A stretch of DNA of 64,000 nt from Zhengitettix transpicula. Taxonomy: Eukaryota; Arthropoda; Insecta; Orthoptera; Tetrigidae. The notes below the pieces were generated by a model. That model saw nothing but the letters and a program-made list of their open reading frames with translations. It made no database searches and was not told the DNA's origin. A program made the translations under genes and the position numbers. Shown piece by piece: positions 36,005 to 49,600 of this stretch. Each line of letters begins with the position of its first letter. Position 1 is the first letter of the stretch. The stretch is taken from contig CM073592.1 in assembly GCA_037074705.1 (NCBI GenBank), positions 51,010,129 to 51,074,128 of the forward strand. The letters are read 5' to 3'.

Positions 36005-39000
36005 ATGTCACCAGCAGCCGTCTGTGAGGTGTGCAACGCCCCAGCTCCTCAGCGCTGTGGAACTTGTCACCTCGCTGCTTACTGTGGGAGAGAACATCAG
36101 AAGCAACACTGGCCAAAGCATAAGGACGCCTGCCGCAGCTATGAGGTTCTTTCATTCATTTTAGTTCCGTCCTTCTGTTCTCCTTTCTTCGTGTCCTGGT
36201 AGTGCCCCCTTATTTTTTCTGATCTCAATAAGCTCGAGTGACTGAGATAACTCGGAACGTATGACGACAATCAGGCTGTATTGGACCGAAAAATATTAAA
36301 CTTCAGCAACATTATTTTAATACCGTGTGCATAACTCACTTATTATCCGAAACATTTGGGGCACTATATTTCTCCAAATACCTCACAAATTATAGTTTTC
36401 CAAGACAAAGAAAAATCCAGAAAACAGTGTCAAAGTGTCGGCGTATAGTCGTTAGGATTTATAACTCAGGCGTACCTGGTTTCAAGAATCATATTCTACT
36501 TTAATGAGATCGACAATATTTATTTTACAAAGTTCTTGGCACGTGGAACACTATTGTTTGAAAATAATATGATAAAAGCTACTTCGGCTGCAGTTTGACC
36601 TACGGAGCCACCACTTGTGGAGAGTATGACGTCATTGCTTACGTCACTTCTGCTTGATAGTAGAAAGTCAATTGTATGCGTCGTACTAGATAGCAACTGT
36701 CAGGATGGCCGAGCGGTCTAAGGCGCTGCGTTCAGGTCGCAGTCCACTTCTGTGGGCGTGGGTTCGAATCCCACTTCTGACAATTATTTATTGCTCTGAA
36801 ATAGATTTCGTAACTGGTAAGTGGACTTAATTAAACGAACTCCAACACAAAAAAACTTACTGCACTGCCCACAAGAGCTTTGAAGTGACAGTGAATTCGT
36901 TAAATTGCCATAAAGATTGAAATTGCAAATAATTTTGGATTACTTTATTTTTTTCAAAACAAAAGTTATTTGACATACTGTGTCATGTTTATTAGAAAAG
37001 AGAATTCATAGTATTGAGTCTGAAAAACATACGTGTTATATTATTCTATTACACGAAATTAGCATTATGGCATAGTAGAGTCCCTTTGCGATTTTTTATT
37101 GAGGTTTACAAAGATATGTCCATTGTTTGAATTATGAAATTCTTTTGAGGCCGTGTTGCGGTTTAATCAGAAGAAAATATTTACTCACGTCATTTGAGAA
37201 TTCGTTCTTTTTGGCTATTGTTTTGTGGAAGGATCGTCACTTAATGAATTTTGCATGAAAACAACAATAAAACTAGGTTTGAATATAATAAATTTTGTCA
37301 TGATTCAGAATAGGCTCAAATATTGCGTTACTATAGTAACAGAACGTTGCTTTTCTTACAGATAAAGTGTTTATTTTGTGTTTCCAATCATTTAAAAATA
37401 AACAACCCTGGAGTAAAATAACTGAGATGGTTTGTTTATGATTTTATCACTTAAATTTAAAATATTGTTGTATGAAAGCCTTCAGAGATATCTGGTTTAA
37501 TAACGTTGATTCTCTTCCTTGTCTTGGTTTTCTTGAGGCAGGAGGAGTTCGAAAGACAATAAAGGGAAGTGTGATAAGTCATGAAATCATTGTAGGATAG
37601 TGAAAATATCTACGTTTATGACACCTTGTCCTTGAGGTATCGGAGAATGAGCACAGAGTCTGATATTTTAAATATGTGGGCTGATTAATTGTATTCGGTT
37701 CAGGAACATAACGACAGTCATTCATGATTTTTCTCACAAGCGTATTTTTTTCTACAATTTTAACTACCATCTGTTATGGTAAAAAGGAATGTTGACGTTG
37801 AAGTTGATGAGCAGAAAAAACCATAAACAGTCTCCAAGTTTTTAATTTGATTAAATAATTAGTTGAAAGCTTACAACTAATCTTATAAATAAAAATAAGT
37901 GTATGTTAGTGTGTATGTATGTTATTTGTTCCGCATACAAATTACACCCGTGGAGCAAATATAACCAAATTTCGTACACGTGTTTTTTGCGACCAGGAAA
38001 CAAACACTGTCTGGGTGAGACGCGTCTACCGCCCCCAGAAGAGGGGGTGGACGGGAGTGGAAACATTCAAACATGTAAAAACAACCGATATTTGAGTCGC
38101 ATAAATATTTTTAGGGGTCAAAGAGTTGATAATGTTTCTAGCAATGTTATCTGAGTATAATTTCGACCCCTTAGAGCATGGTAAAGGAGCACCCTTAGGG
38201 GCGGGTGAGGAGATGCCTTACAGGAAAATTACGCGAATATACCCGAGATTGGAGTCAAATCCAAGGTTATGTATGTCACCAAGTTTAATTATAACATTCA
38301 ACTTGGCCTCGGAGGCGGGGGTGGTCTGGGTGAAAATTTTGGAACATGCAAACACGGCAGATGTTTGCGTTGAATAAATATTTTTCATGGTTAATTATAT
38401 TGTTTGCATATAATTTACATATATATCTGCATATAATATCCACCTCTTTCATGCTTGGGAGTGGTGCACCCTTAAGGGTTGGGGGATGGAGTGGCATCAC
38501 ATAAAAATAACGCAAACACATTCGAGTTTGCAGTCGAATCATGGATTATGCATGCCACCTATTTTACTTTTGACATTCAAATTTACGTTTAACCCCCATT
38601 GGTGGGAGTGATCGGGGGTGGAAATTACTCAAACATGTTAATCGGCCGATGTTTGCGCTTAAAATTTTTCGCAGTCAATTCAATTCAGAATATTTGTCTT
38701 TATGTTGTTTGTGTAAAATTTCAACCACTTTCGGGCTTAGGAGGCGATCACGTCTAGGGGTGATATTTGGTGGTGCGTTACAGCAAAATAATGCCTATAC
38801 AACCGAGACTGGAATAAAATCCAGGGATATGGAATTCGCTGAGTTTATTTAAGACAATCTGGTCAATGAGCCTGGGTAAGTGGTGGTGGAAGGGGTTGGG
38901 TGGTGGTGGATGGTGTTGGGTAGGGGAAAAAATTGCAAACAGTCAATTTTTGCGTCTAATAAATATCCAACTTTTTGTTTAACCCAAAGTAGAGTGGGGA

Positions 39001-42000
39001 TGTGGGTGGAAATTTTGTAAAATGTTTAAACGGACGATATGATTTATTAAAGAAACTGTTTCGGGGTCATTGAGTTCAAACCCTTTCACCATGGGAGGTG
39101 AGCACATGTAGGGATAGGAGGCGATGTGCATTACATAAAAATAACGCAAAAGCAACCGAAATAGGAGTCGAATTGGGGGTTATGGATATACGCCATTCCG
39201 GGCAACGCCGGTCACCCAGCTAGTTATTTAATAAAATTAAAAACTTGGAGACTGTTTATGGTTGTTCTGCTCATCAACTACCATCTGTATCAGTTAGCTA
39301 GTGAAAAACGAGATTGTTTCCAACTACTATAATTTCTTCCCCACTCAACTATATAACTTCGTTTCAATTTTCACTTTCACTGTGTCGGTTCAGCCTCCTC
39401 GAAGTAAGTTGGAACACCAATAATTTCTATTTCTTAAACCCACCATTATAATTAATATTTCGGATACAAATTGAATTTCAGTTGAGTCAGGTGGTGTTTC
39501 GACAAGTTTCTGTGTCCACAGGTTCGTAACGACGCGGACGTGGGGCGGCACCTGATCGCCAGCCGCAACACGGAGGCGGGGGCCGTGCTCTTGACGGACG
39601 CGCCGCTGGTGGTAGGCCCTCGAATTCACTCCGCCCCCGGGGAGTCTGTCCTGTGTCTAGGCTGCCTGATGCCTCTGGACCAAGGCCTTCCCTCCAGGTG
39701 TGGGTCCTGTCAGTGGCCGCTGTGTCCGCCATGCGCCAGTCACGACTCGCCCTGGCATCGAACACACGCACCCGAGTGCGCGCTGCTCAAACGCGCTGGT
39801 ACGCGAGGAGGCTGGAACCTGCACATCATCACCCCTCTGAGGTGCCTGCTGCTCCAGAAAAAGCATCCGCGCCGATGGCAACAACTGCTGCAGTTGCAGG
39901 CGCACGAGAAGGACAGAGGACCTGGCACAGACGGCTACAGGTATATATACACGCAGAACGGTAATTCGTACAAAATTACGAAGAGATATGTGATAGATTT
40001 TTTAATTGACAGCAATTATCCTTGTTATTCTTCGATGAAACGAATAAGTGTTCCGGTACGAAGTATTTAATTATAAAACAGAAGAACGCTACTAGGCAGC
40101 GTGTTTCTGTGACTCAAAACAGTGTAAAGGTGATCGCACCATTCTTGATAAGAGAAGAGGTCTACAATATAATTTTATAGTTGTAGGATAAAAGTAAAGC
40201 AGGATTAAAAAATAATAGATAGAAGCACAAATTAACAAATAAAGAAGATTCGACTATCTGGCTCTTGACTTACAGCGTAGTAAAAAAATGCACTTAATAA
40301 AATAAAGCATAATGTAATTTAATTTGGGAATGCCTTGCTACATTACTATTCGTGATGGTTGCATTACACAAGTAGAGAGAGAGACGCAAAGAACCAATTT
40401 TCCCCAACTCTACTCTTCACATCGTGAATTCTGTACCAGATAACAACCAGAATACGTTCGTAAATTATTACGTATTTTTATTTATTAGATAAATTTAAGA
40501 TGAATATGTGAGCAGACTAGTCCAGTCTGTCTCAACGTCTGAGAAAAACGGTAGGCAAAGATTAAATACCTATTAAGTAGAGCAAAACTGTCAATTCCAG
40601 GTCCAGAAATAATGCCACAAATAAAAATTATTTCACACAAATCGTACATTTCCATATTGTGAGAGAATAAAAATAAATTTAAGCTCCTGCGCCACGGTTG
40701 GTTAAAATAGCATTTACGTATAAATTAGTAACTTATTGAAACTGAATTTTATGTCAGAATACTTTTAAACCGAAAAATTATTCAAGTCCAATATAGGTCA
40801 GGAATGTCTTCCCAGGAGTTAAAAAATAATATATGCCAAGTAGATTTCTTCTGTTTTATAATTAAATACTTCGTACCGGAACACTTATTTGTTTCAAGCA
40901 ATTAAATTTATGGCGTACATTGAGAATGTCTGACAATATTTTTCGTAATAATTAAAATGTGTTATTCTTTAATTTCACAATTGTATTTTTATATAAATGA
41001 TCAGTAATAAAAATATTTCCCTTTATTATTGTCCATTAATGTTACATTACATTTTGCTTTTAGACGCAATAATATTTCTTCAATATATGTCACTTGAAAA
41101 TTGAGAAAAAATGTTTTCGTGTTGAGCAATGATCATGAAAATACTTGACTGTCTCATAGTTACCTCCTAGTTTCAGATTGTGTAAACCTTTGCCCATAAT
41201 AAACTAACCGATGTCGCCATTTCCACTATTATCTCTCTTCTGGTTTCTTCTCAGATAATTCATATTGATTTTTTCTCATTTACTTCCAGAGAATCGAGTG
41301 AAATTTACAATTTCTTGCAAGAGTACATCCTGTCAGGTTTGGAACCGAGCTTTCTCCCGGAGCGATCTGAGGAGCTGGTGCGTCGTATCTGCGGAATCCT
41401 GGACGTGAATTCCCTGGATATCCTCCTGCCAACAGGGACAGAGGTGACGGCTCTTTACCCCAACGTCTCGCTGATGGAACACAGTTGTGCCCCCAATAGT
41501 AGGCATAGTTTCGAATTGGGTCTCGACACGGAGCGCCGTTTTAGAGTGACTGTGAGAGCTGCCAAGCACATAGCAAGGTTGGTAGGTACCAGCCTTTATA
41601 TTTGAAAAAAAAATACCATGGATTTATATTTCATTTTAGTGACCTACATGATGACATTTTGAATCAGAGTCATCACTCATAAACTGAATGAACAGTCAAC
41701 AGTCGATATTTATTGCAAAGTCAACAATGAATGAGTTTCTAGCTTATCCATCATTGGTAGTCTTAAGTCTAATAAATTTCACATGAAAGCAATAGGAAAC
41801 TGCATGGAAATATGGAAATTTGGTTACTAGTTCTGACCATAATTTTTAAGACGTTCATTTTCGTCCAATATGGAGAATATTCCACCCTTATTCCTCTTAG
41901 CTACTAGAAGGCACTATTTCTGATAGTAGCCAAAGTCATTCTCGAAGCAATGTCTTACTATTATTTTGAAACACAACCGCCCAGACATGGATATTTTATA

Positions 42001-45000
42001 CCAAATACGATAATTCCATTGTGATTTAGATTGACAGTCGTTGTTCTGAATTTGGTACGCTCACTCGCCTTTATTCGAAATATTTTTGTGCGTTTTACAG
42101 GGGCGAGCACATCAGCACCATGTACACCCACGCCTTGTGGGGAACTCAGGCACGGAGGGAGCATCTCAAAGCAACCAAGTACTTCGACTGTCGTTGTGTT
42201 CGATGCAGAGATCCCACGGAGCTGGGAACCCATCTCAACGCAATTCGTTGCCTGGGCACTCAGACAGACAGGTACGCACTATCAGTTATTTGGAAGCTTT
42301 TCCTATTACATGCGGGTGAAACTGCGTGATACGCAACCATTTGTTGTGACGGAAATGAGTTGGGTAGGAGAGGAAATATATTAAGAGGTTGATCAATTGG
42401 AGCACAGCCTACAACACCATCGGCTGATTCCCAAACAGATTCCTCCACGTCAATGGTAGGTAGATCAAGCATATTGCTTAAACAAATAGATCTTATTAAA
42501 AATCATATCCTTATGTTTAATAATACTTGTTGATAAATTGACGTAATTTTCCCTCATCTTCTTCAAAAATTTTTATTTTTCAGCGATTTAATGAAGTATA
42601 AATCCTGTTGCGTGTAATTTTTACACCCACAATTTTTTTTGCATCATCTGGTTATGGCTATTATAAGATATTTTTGTATCTTTGGTATCCGTTGGTAATA
42701 ATTAATGTCTACTCAATTTTTATAAGTTCCACTGTGAACAAAAAGTAAGGTGAATTTATTTATAAAATATAAATTTTTTATTTATTATTCCAAATCTATT
42801 TCATCCCCTTCAAAGTAATCCCCGTCCGATACAACGCACTTTTTCCAACGCTTTTTCCAGTGCTCGAAACAGCCGGAATAGTCTTTTTCCGGTATAGCCT
42901 TCAAGACCTTCTTCGATTCGGTTTTTATCTCCTCAATCTTGTCAAAACGGCGTCCCCGCATTGGCCTTTTGAGTTTGCTGAATAGCCAGAAGTCGCACGA
43001 AGCCAAATCAGGCGAATACGGTGGTTGCGGAACGATATGAGTCCAGTTTTTGGCAAAAAAAATGCGAAGAACCAATGCAGTATGACATGGTGCATTATCG
43101 AGATGAAGGAACCAAGAGTTGTTCGCCCATAATTCCGGCCGTTTCAGACGAATAGCTTCACGCAAACGACGCATAACGCTCAAATAATATTCTTTGTTGA
43201 CAGTTTGGCCCGGCGGAAGGAATTCATAGTGCACCACACCACGATAATCATAGAAAACTGTCAACATGACCTTGATTTTCGATCGACTTTGCCGTGGTCT
43301 TTTCGGTCTTGCTTCACCTTTTGCACGATATTCGCTGGATTGTTCGGTGGTTTCAGGGTCGTATGCGTAAATCCAAGTCTCGTCTCCAGTAATGATGCAT
43401 TTCAAGTGGTCCTGATAGTCAGACAGCAAAGTTTCACAAACATCAACGCGACGCTTTTTTTTTTCCAAAAAATTGAGCGATTTTAACTCCAATCGAGACT
43501 TGACGCGTTTGAGACACAAAACATTCTTCAAAATGGTTTGGGCTGAGCCAAATGTTATTCCAACACTATCAGCGAGATCTCTAATTGTCCATCGACGATT
43601 TTCAATCACCAAATCTTTGATTTTTTGGACGTGACCCTCGTCGGTAGACGTTGATGGTTCCTCCAGAACGCGTTTCGTCTTCAACGCGTTCCCGGCCCTC
43701 TTTGAACTCGTTGTACCACTTATAAACGTTTTTTTGTGCCATAGTTTGATCACTAAAGACCTTCCGCAACATTTTCCACGTGTCCGCACAAGAATATTCG
43801 TTCCGCAAACAAAATTTGATGCAAGTTCTTTGCTCAACAAAATCACCCATTGCAAAAATCGAAAAATTCACTTTTGGTTGTTTACAAATGCACGTGTAAC
43901 TCGGAGATAATTAAACCTTTTAACAAACAGACGCTTGGATAATATTATAGACAGTTCTACAAAACTAGGAAAAAAAATTTACCTACCTTCCTAATACCCG
44001 GGAGTTTTAAATGACAATTTCACCTGACTTTTTGATCACAGCGGTATATTATTGCTTATGGCCAAGTCAGTTAAGGTTGGAAATGTGATGACAGTTATTT
44101 GGAAGCTATTATAATTATATGCGGATATAACAGAGAAGATATTGTTCGATATAAAGTTCTCAATAAAAGGTCCAAATATATTTATATTGGAGCTTAGTAA
44201 TTCTTTTGGCGATAACAATTTTTACAGAAACTTTCTAACGGAGATTGAGTGCGGGGAAAGTTTGTATAATAAACACCATATGTTGTGATCTGCGACAGAT
44301 GGAACAGAAAATATTTTTATTTTGTCTAACTAAATGATCAGGAATTCGTTTCGCAAATTGGCATTGAACTCTACAGCTGCTCTCAAGGGGATACAGCCAA
44401 GAGATTGTCGAAAAACCCATCGGACCTACCAATATATTTCAGAGCCGTCAGGTGAGAGCAATTATTAATAACTTGAATCGAAAGTTGTTTCATGTAGCAG
44501 GCAAACTAAATAGTGAATACAGGAAGTAGGGTGCTCCTCTCCCGCCATCGGAAGGGCGTGGGACAAGTACCAAATGCCCGACCTACCTGATGCAGGTTTT
44601 TATAGGGTTTGTCCTGAATTACTTTTAGGTGAATGCCGGGTAGGATCCTTAAACTATAGCCCGGGTGTCCTAGTTAACCTTTGGCTACCTTCCTCCACCC
44701 TTACGCATCCCCCCTTTTAAATCCCTTTCCTATGCTATAAGAGGGGAGTTGCCACTATGTGGTTTACCCTATACGTAGCCTGTCTACACCCAAAAAAAGT
44801 AGGGTACTCAATGTAGTCAGACTGACGGAGAAGACAGTAATTCAAAGGTGATTTAGTTTGAAGTATTTTATTATATTAAGGGAGGAAAGTTACTTCAAAG
44901 AGACGAATGAGTGCCAGACCATCGTTTGGAACAGTAAGCAACACTTTTCATGTTTCGTTGACTATTCACGTAAGTTTGAAAAAATTACTGATATTTAACT

Positions 45001-45892
45001 ACTAATTTCAGACTCATTCTTTATTAATTACTTTTCCCCATTACATGGCTCTAATACCACTTTGCCACCCTAACTTCACCAAATGAGCCAATAGAAACTC
45101 AAACATTATCGCTGCTTATTGAGTTCTGTGACTGAGCAAAGTAATCGTGCTGAATTGTTGACCTTCTGTTTCCCTCGTACCTAATATTTTACTCTTGGAT
45201 ATTGCTAACCGTTTTTTATGATATTGTTCCAGCGATTCTCTTCCGTGTGGTGGCATACAAGTCGCCGTTTCACCTCTTGATCCGGACACAGACTGGCGTT
45301 GCAATCGTTGTCCTGTGTCCGTGCCTTCATATCACGTGGCTGAGCTCGTGACACGAATAGGAGACGAAGTTGACAAAGTCCAACAGGTTAGTAAACTATT
45401 TATTTAGGGAGAAAATACATTTCAACAGATAGTAATCTACTGTGCAACGACCATTCGTCGAAAACTCGTATTGATTGAATGATTTTAAATATTGTTTTGC
45501 AGGCAATTTCTAGGAAACCGAAGAGATATTATTAATTTTTTTTAAAAAAACGAATATTTTCCGTCTTTATCAGACTTATCAAGAACTTATTAATAACTAA
45601 TCATTATACACTTAAAAAAATGCAGTCCATTAATTTTACAAATAAACAACGTAATTACAAATAATTTTATTTCTATGAATTTAAGTTGATATTGAACAAT
45701 TTCTTTTTCTTTTCAATAATAATTAATTTAAGTATGCTGAAAATCAAGTGAGAAAATTAACGGGAACATTTTTTTTGATTGGTGCATTGATACGATGTCG
45801 TAAAAGTATTAGTTTGAATAATTTAGGAGACAAAATTAAACTCAAGACGAAATTAGTTTTCAATGAAAACTATAGTATAGGAGCATGAATAT

Positions 45893-45939
<47 letters not shown>

Positions 45940-46602
45940 CACATAGTTATGTAATTAGTGAACGGCATTACGTCATGAAAGTACATTTACGTGAATTTCT
46001 TTGGCCAGAGACCACCCTACTGGTATTTTATTACATAATATAATTTATTCTGTCAGTGTTCTACTTCCCATTTTTGCAATGTGTCACTTTAAATCCCGTT
46101 TCAAATGATCAGCATGCAAATTTTACGGATCTCTCATATCATTATAAAAATGTATGGTGTAAAATTTACATATCTGTGGTACTTTAAGTTTTGTATGACA
46201 ACTGTGGATTAATGTTTGTAGCAGAATTCATACAATTAATTTTGTTAGAATTGAAATTGACCTGGAATGTTCTTAGCAAAGTGATGAACTGTTGTTTAAA
46301 GCCGCTTTGTTTACGTCATTACGTTTATGTTGGCTACGGACTCGAATTCCTTTCCGTACAATAACTTCCAACACAGCGCATTTCGTCTGTTTTTTTGAAC
46401 TACTGCCAAATGGAGTTGCACTAATTGACGGTCCATCATCCAGAAATCGGCGTATCCCATTTGTAAGTAAATAAAATACGTACCATGTAACTCGTATTCC
46501 AAAATAGAAGAAAGAATAGATGAAGGTCATATCAGAAAACGATTATGTATGGCGTTAAACGAAACGTATAATATACAGTGTGCATATTTAGTGACATTTG
46601 AG

Positions 46603-46650
<48 letters not shown>

Positions 46651-49600
46651 AACGATCAAATAGGATGATTAATTAAAGGAAATATTTTACAGAATTTATT
46701 AAGATAAAAAAACGTTTAATTGCCAAATATTATTTTAACGGGTGTTTTTAGTTTTAGTTTTACAAATGATTTGCCCTAGGTTAGCACGCCGAATTCAATC
46801 AAAATTTACAAACAAATTTTTATTTTATAATTTGTGGCGTTCAAGTTAAAATATAATATTTTATATTTTACAAACACTCAAATTTAATAACTCTTCTTCT
46901 CAGGGTCTTTAACTGTGTTTGATGAGTAAGAACAATCAAGATTATGAATTAAATAATTAACAATTCAAACAAATTGAAACGAACGGAATACGAAGTCTAA
47001 AAGAATGAAAAGAAACGAAATCTGACTACACCCTTAATTACCGTTTACAGAAATTTAATTATTTTGGTTTGTACTTACAAATGTCCTGCTGGTACCAGAC
47101 TTAACGTTTTCGAAGCTTGGGGACACAATTCACAAGGCCATTAATCACAGACTCTACACTTGAACAAACACATGGTTGTATTTCTTGGATTATTCCTCCA
47201 GGAACTCGATTATCTGCAACTCCGGTCAATCGTCGGACGTATTAAATTTCAATGCCCTTTTGCGGAAAATGTTATTCAGCTTTTCAGATTTTTATATAAC
47301 TTATCTCTCCGTCCATATTTTTTTTACAAATGTAATGATTAACATATAAGTCTCTCAGTTGAATTACTAAGCTTGGACCACGCTGTTCGTACTCTTAAAT
47401 TTCGCTCCCTCTCTTGACCACAAGGTTCGCCAGACTGGAACCAACTGACTTTTCGTACAATGCGCGCAGTTCACAACAAAGTTCGCCGACAAAGAGCTTG
47501 CCGTCATTGTTGTCCTTTAAGAAATTGTACCGCTCAACAATCCAATGTATATAAACAATTAATGGCCTCCTTAATTAGTATTTCAATATATATAATAAGT
47601 CAGTGAAATATCTCGAAAACTACTCGTCATATAAAAAAAAGTAGTTAATGAAATTTGTTCGCAGGAGGGAAATCCAGTGATAACCAAACTCGACTCCCCA
47701 TCTCACATCCTGGCAGTGGGAGCGTGTGAGATATAAAAGACTGTAATTGGAACCCCCATTTTTTATTGTTGATTTGGATTCTCAAGAAACGGTTACATTG
47801 ATCTGTCTACAGATAAAGTTAAAAAATTTGAATACCTCCAGAAATAAATATCTTTCTAGCAAAATAAGAATACAGTACTGTATTCACCCCAAAAATGTAC
47901 CCCATTTTGTGAGGCTAGGCTACAAGGGGCACTTTAAACAAGCACTCCGATTGGAACAAAATATTAATACGTCCACGTCGTTGTTGTCGGGTAACGCTAG
48001 AATGATTTTTTGACTTCTTGTTAAACGGATAGACTGTAACAGCGTATTTGAAATAAATTACATCTAATAAATGGTGAAATCACCGAAATTTTTCCTTCGT
48101 AATCCAAATAAGCAAAGAAAGGGAATTTTTTTAAAAACATCTTTTAATGACGAACGGTCAAAAATAAGTTCAATTATAAATGATTATACAATTATGTTGA
48201 TTATTACTTCATTTGTGGCTAATAAACGATTAGAAATACTAATTATAAATATCTTATATTAATTCCGATTTTTAATCATTACAAGATCTGCATTACAGGG
48301 TCCATATATTTTTTCAGATCTGAAGATGATTTAAGTTGCCGCATATTTATAATGAAACTTATAATTTCTTTAACCAGGAAAATCCAAGCGTGGAGCGTCT
48401 GGAAAGTTTTTTGGAGAAGATAGAAACATTCCTGCATCCTCACCACTACCACTGCTACTCAGTGAAGCACTCTCTGCTGCAACTTTACGGCCAACAACAA
48501 GGCTACCAGCTGGATAAGCTGACCGACAGCCAGCTGGCACGAAAAGAAAGTGAGTTTTCTACTACTGCGTATCATTCAGTCGTTGAATTACGAAACCAGA
48601 AATATAAATTAGATAATGATTGTTTATTAATTATAATTTAGTAATTTAGACCGTAATTTGAGTGGTAATTCCTACATTATCTTTGTATTCCGTCTTGCGG
48701 ATAAAATAATTAGCTCTTTGAAGACTCAATATTGTCTTGGTACAGCTGATTCAAGCTGTTATGAAGAAGAAGGTGTAGGCAGGCTATATATAGGGTAATC
48801 CACATAGTGGCAACTCCCCTCTTATAGCATAGGAAAGGCACTGAAAGAGGGGATACGGAAGGTAGCCAAAGGTTAACTAGGGCCCCGGGTTTGCTGTGGG
48901 GTCGCAGCTTTCACCTCTCCGTGCCATGACCAGTTTAGGAGGCAGCTGGCCGACTATTCTAATAGGAATATCTACAAATCTTACCGTATGTTCAAGGTCT
49001 GCGACCCCAAAACATACACCTACCAAAACAGGCCGAGGTGCTTCGGCTTGTGAGAACCTTAGTTCAAAAAACCAGAGAGAGGACAAGGTACCCCCAAAGG
49101 TAGCCTCCTCCAGAGATCTTTGGGAAGGTTAACCTGCGAGAGGATGTTCTCACGTGATGCGAATACACGTTCAACTGTATTTATTATTGACAATTCACCT
49201 TTCAGCTTGCAAAATAAAACTGAATGTTTATCACCTTGAAATGTCCATCGCTGGAACCGTAGTCGTAAATCGGTTTCAGTATACTCGTAAATGCGTAAGT
49301 AAAACTTCGAGGATCAGAGAATAGTCGTAGAAATTAATTAATTTTTCTCTCTGATAAAATGGGGATTTTCGATAAAATAATTTTCTCTCGTAAGGGCGAG
49401 ATCCTTGACTTACTGTTACTGATATTTCTTGAATAAAAATCCTCTCACTAATTGGTATTTCACTGATTACAGCTACTCTATAAATCTGAGGAGTATCAAA
49501 CTACGAGAAAAATGTACCAATATTACGATGCAAATTAAGATAATTTATAAGTGATGTTTACTAGAATGTGACTTTCAGTTCGTCGATGTGTATGTTTTAT

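Noticed and set aside
39390..39964. Several frames over the second coding exon of gene B
   Set aside because: They are shadows of the GC-rich exon; only the frame with GRHL, CLGC and PLRC continues the protein.
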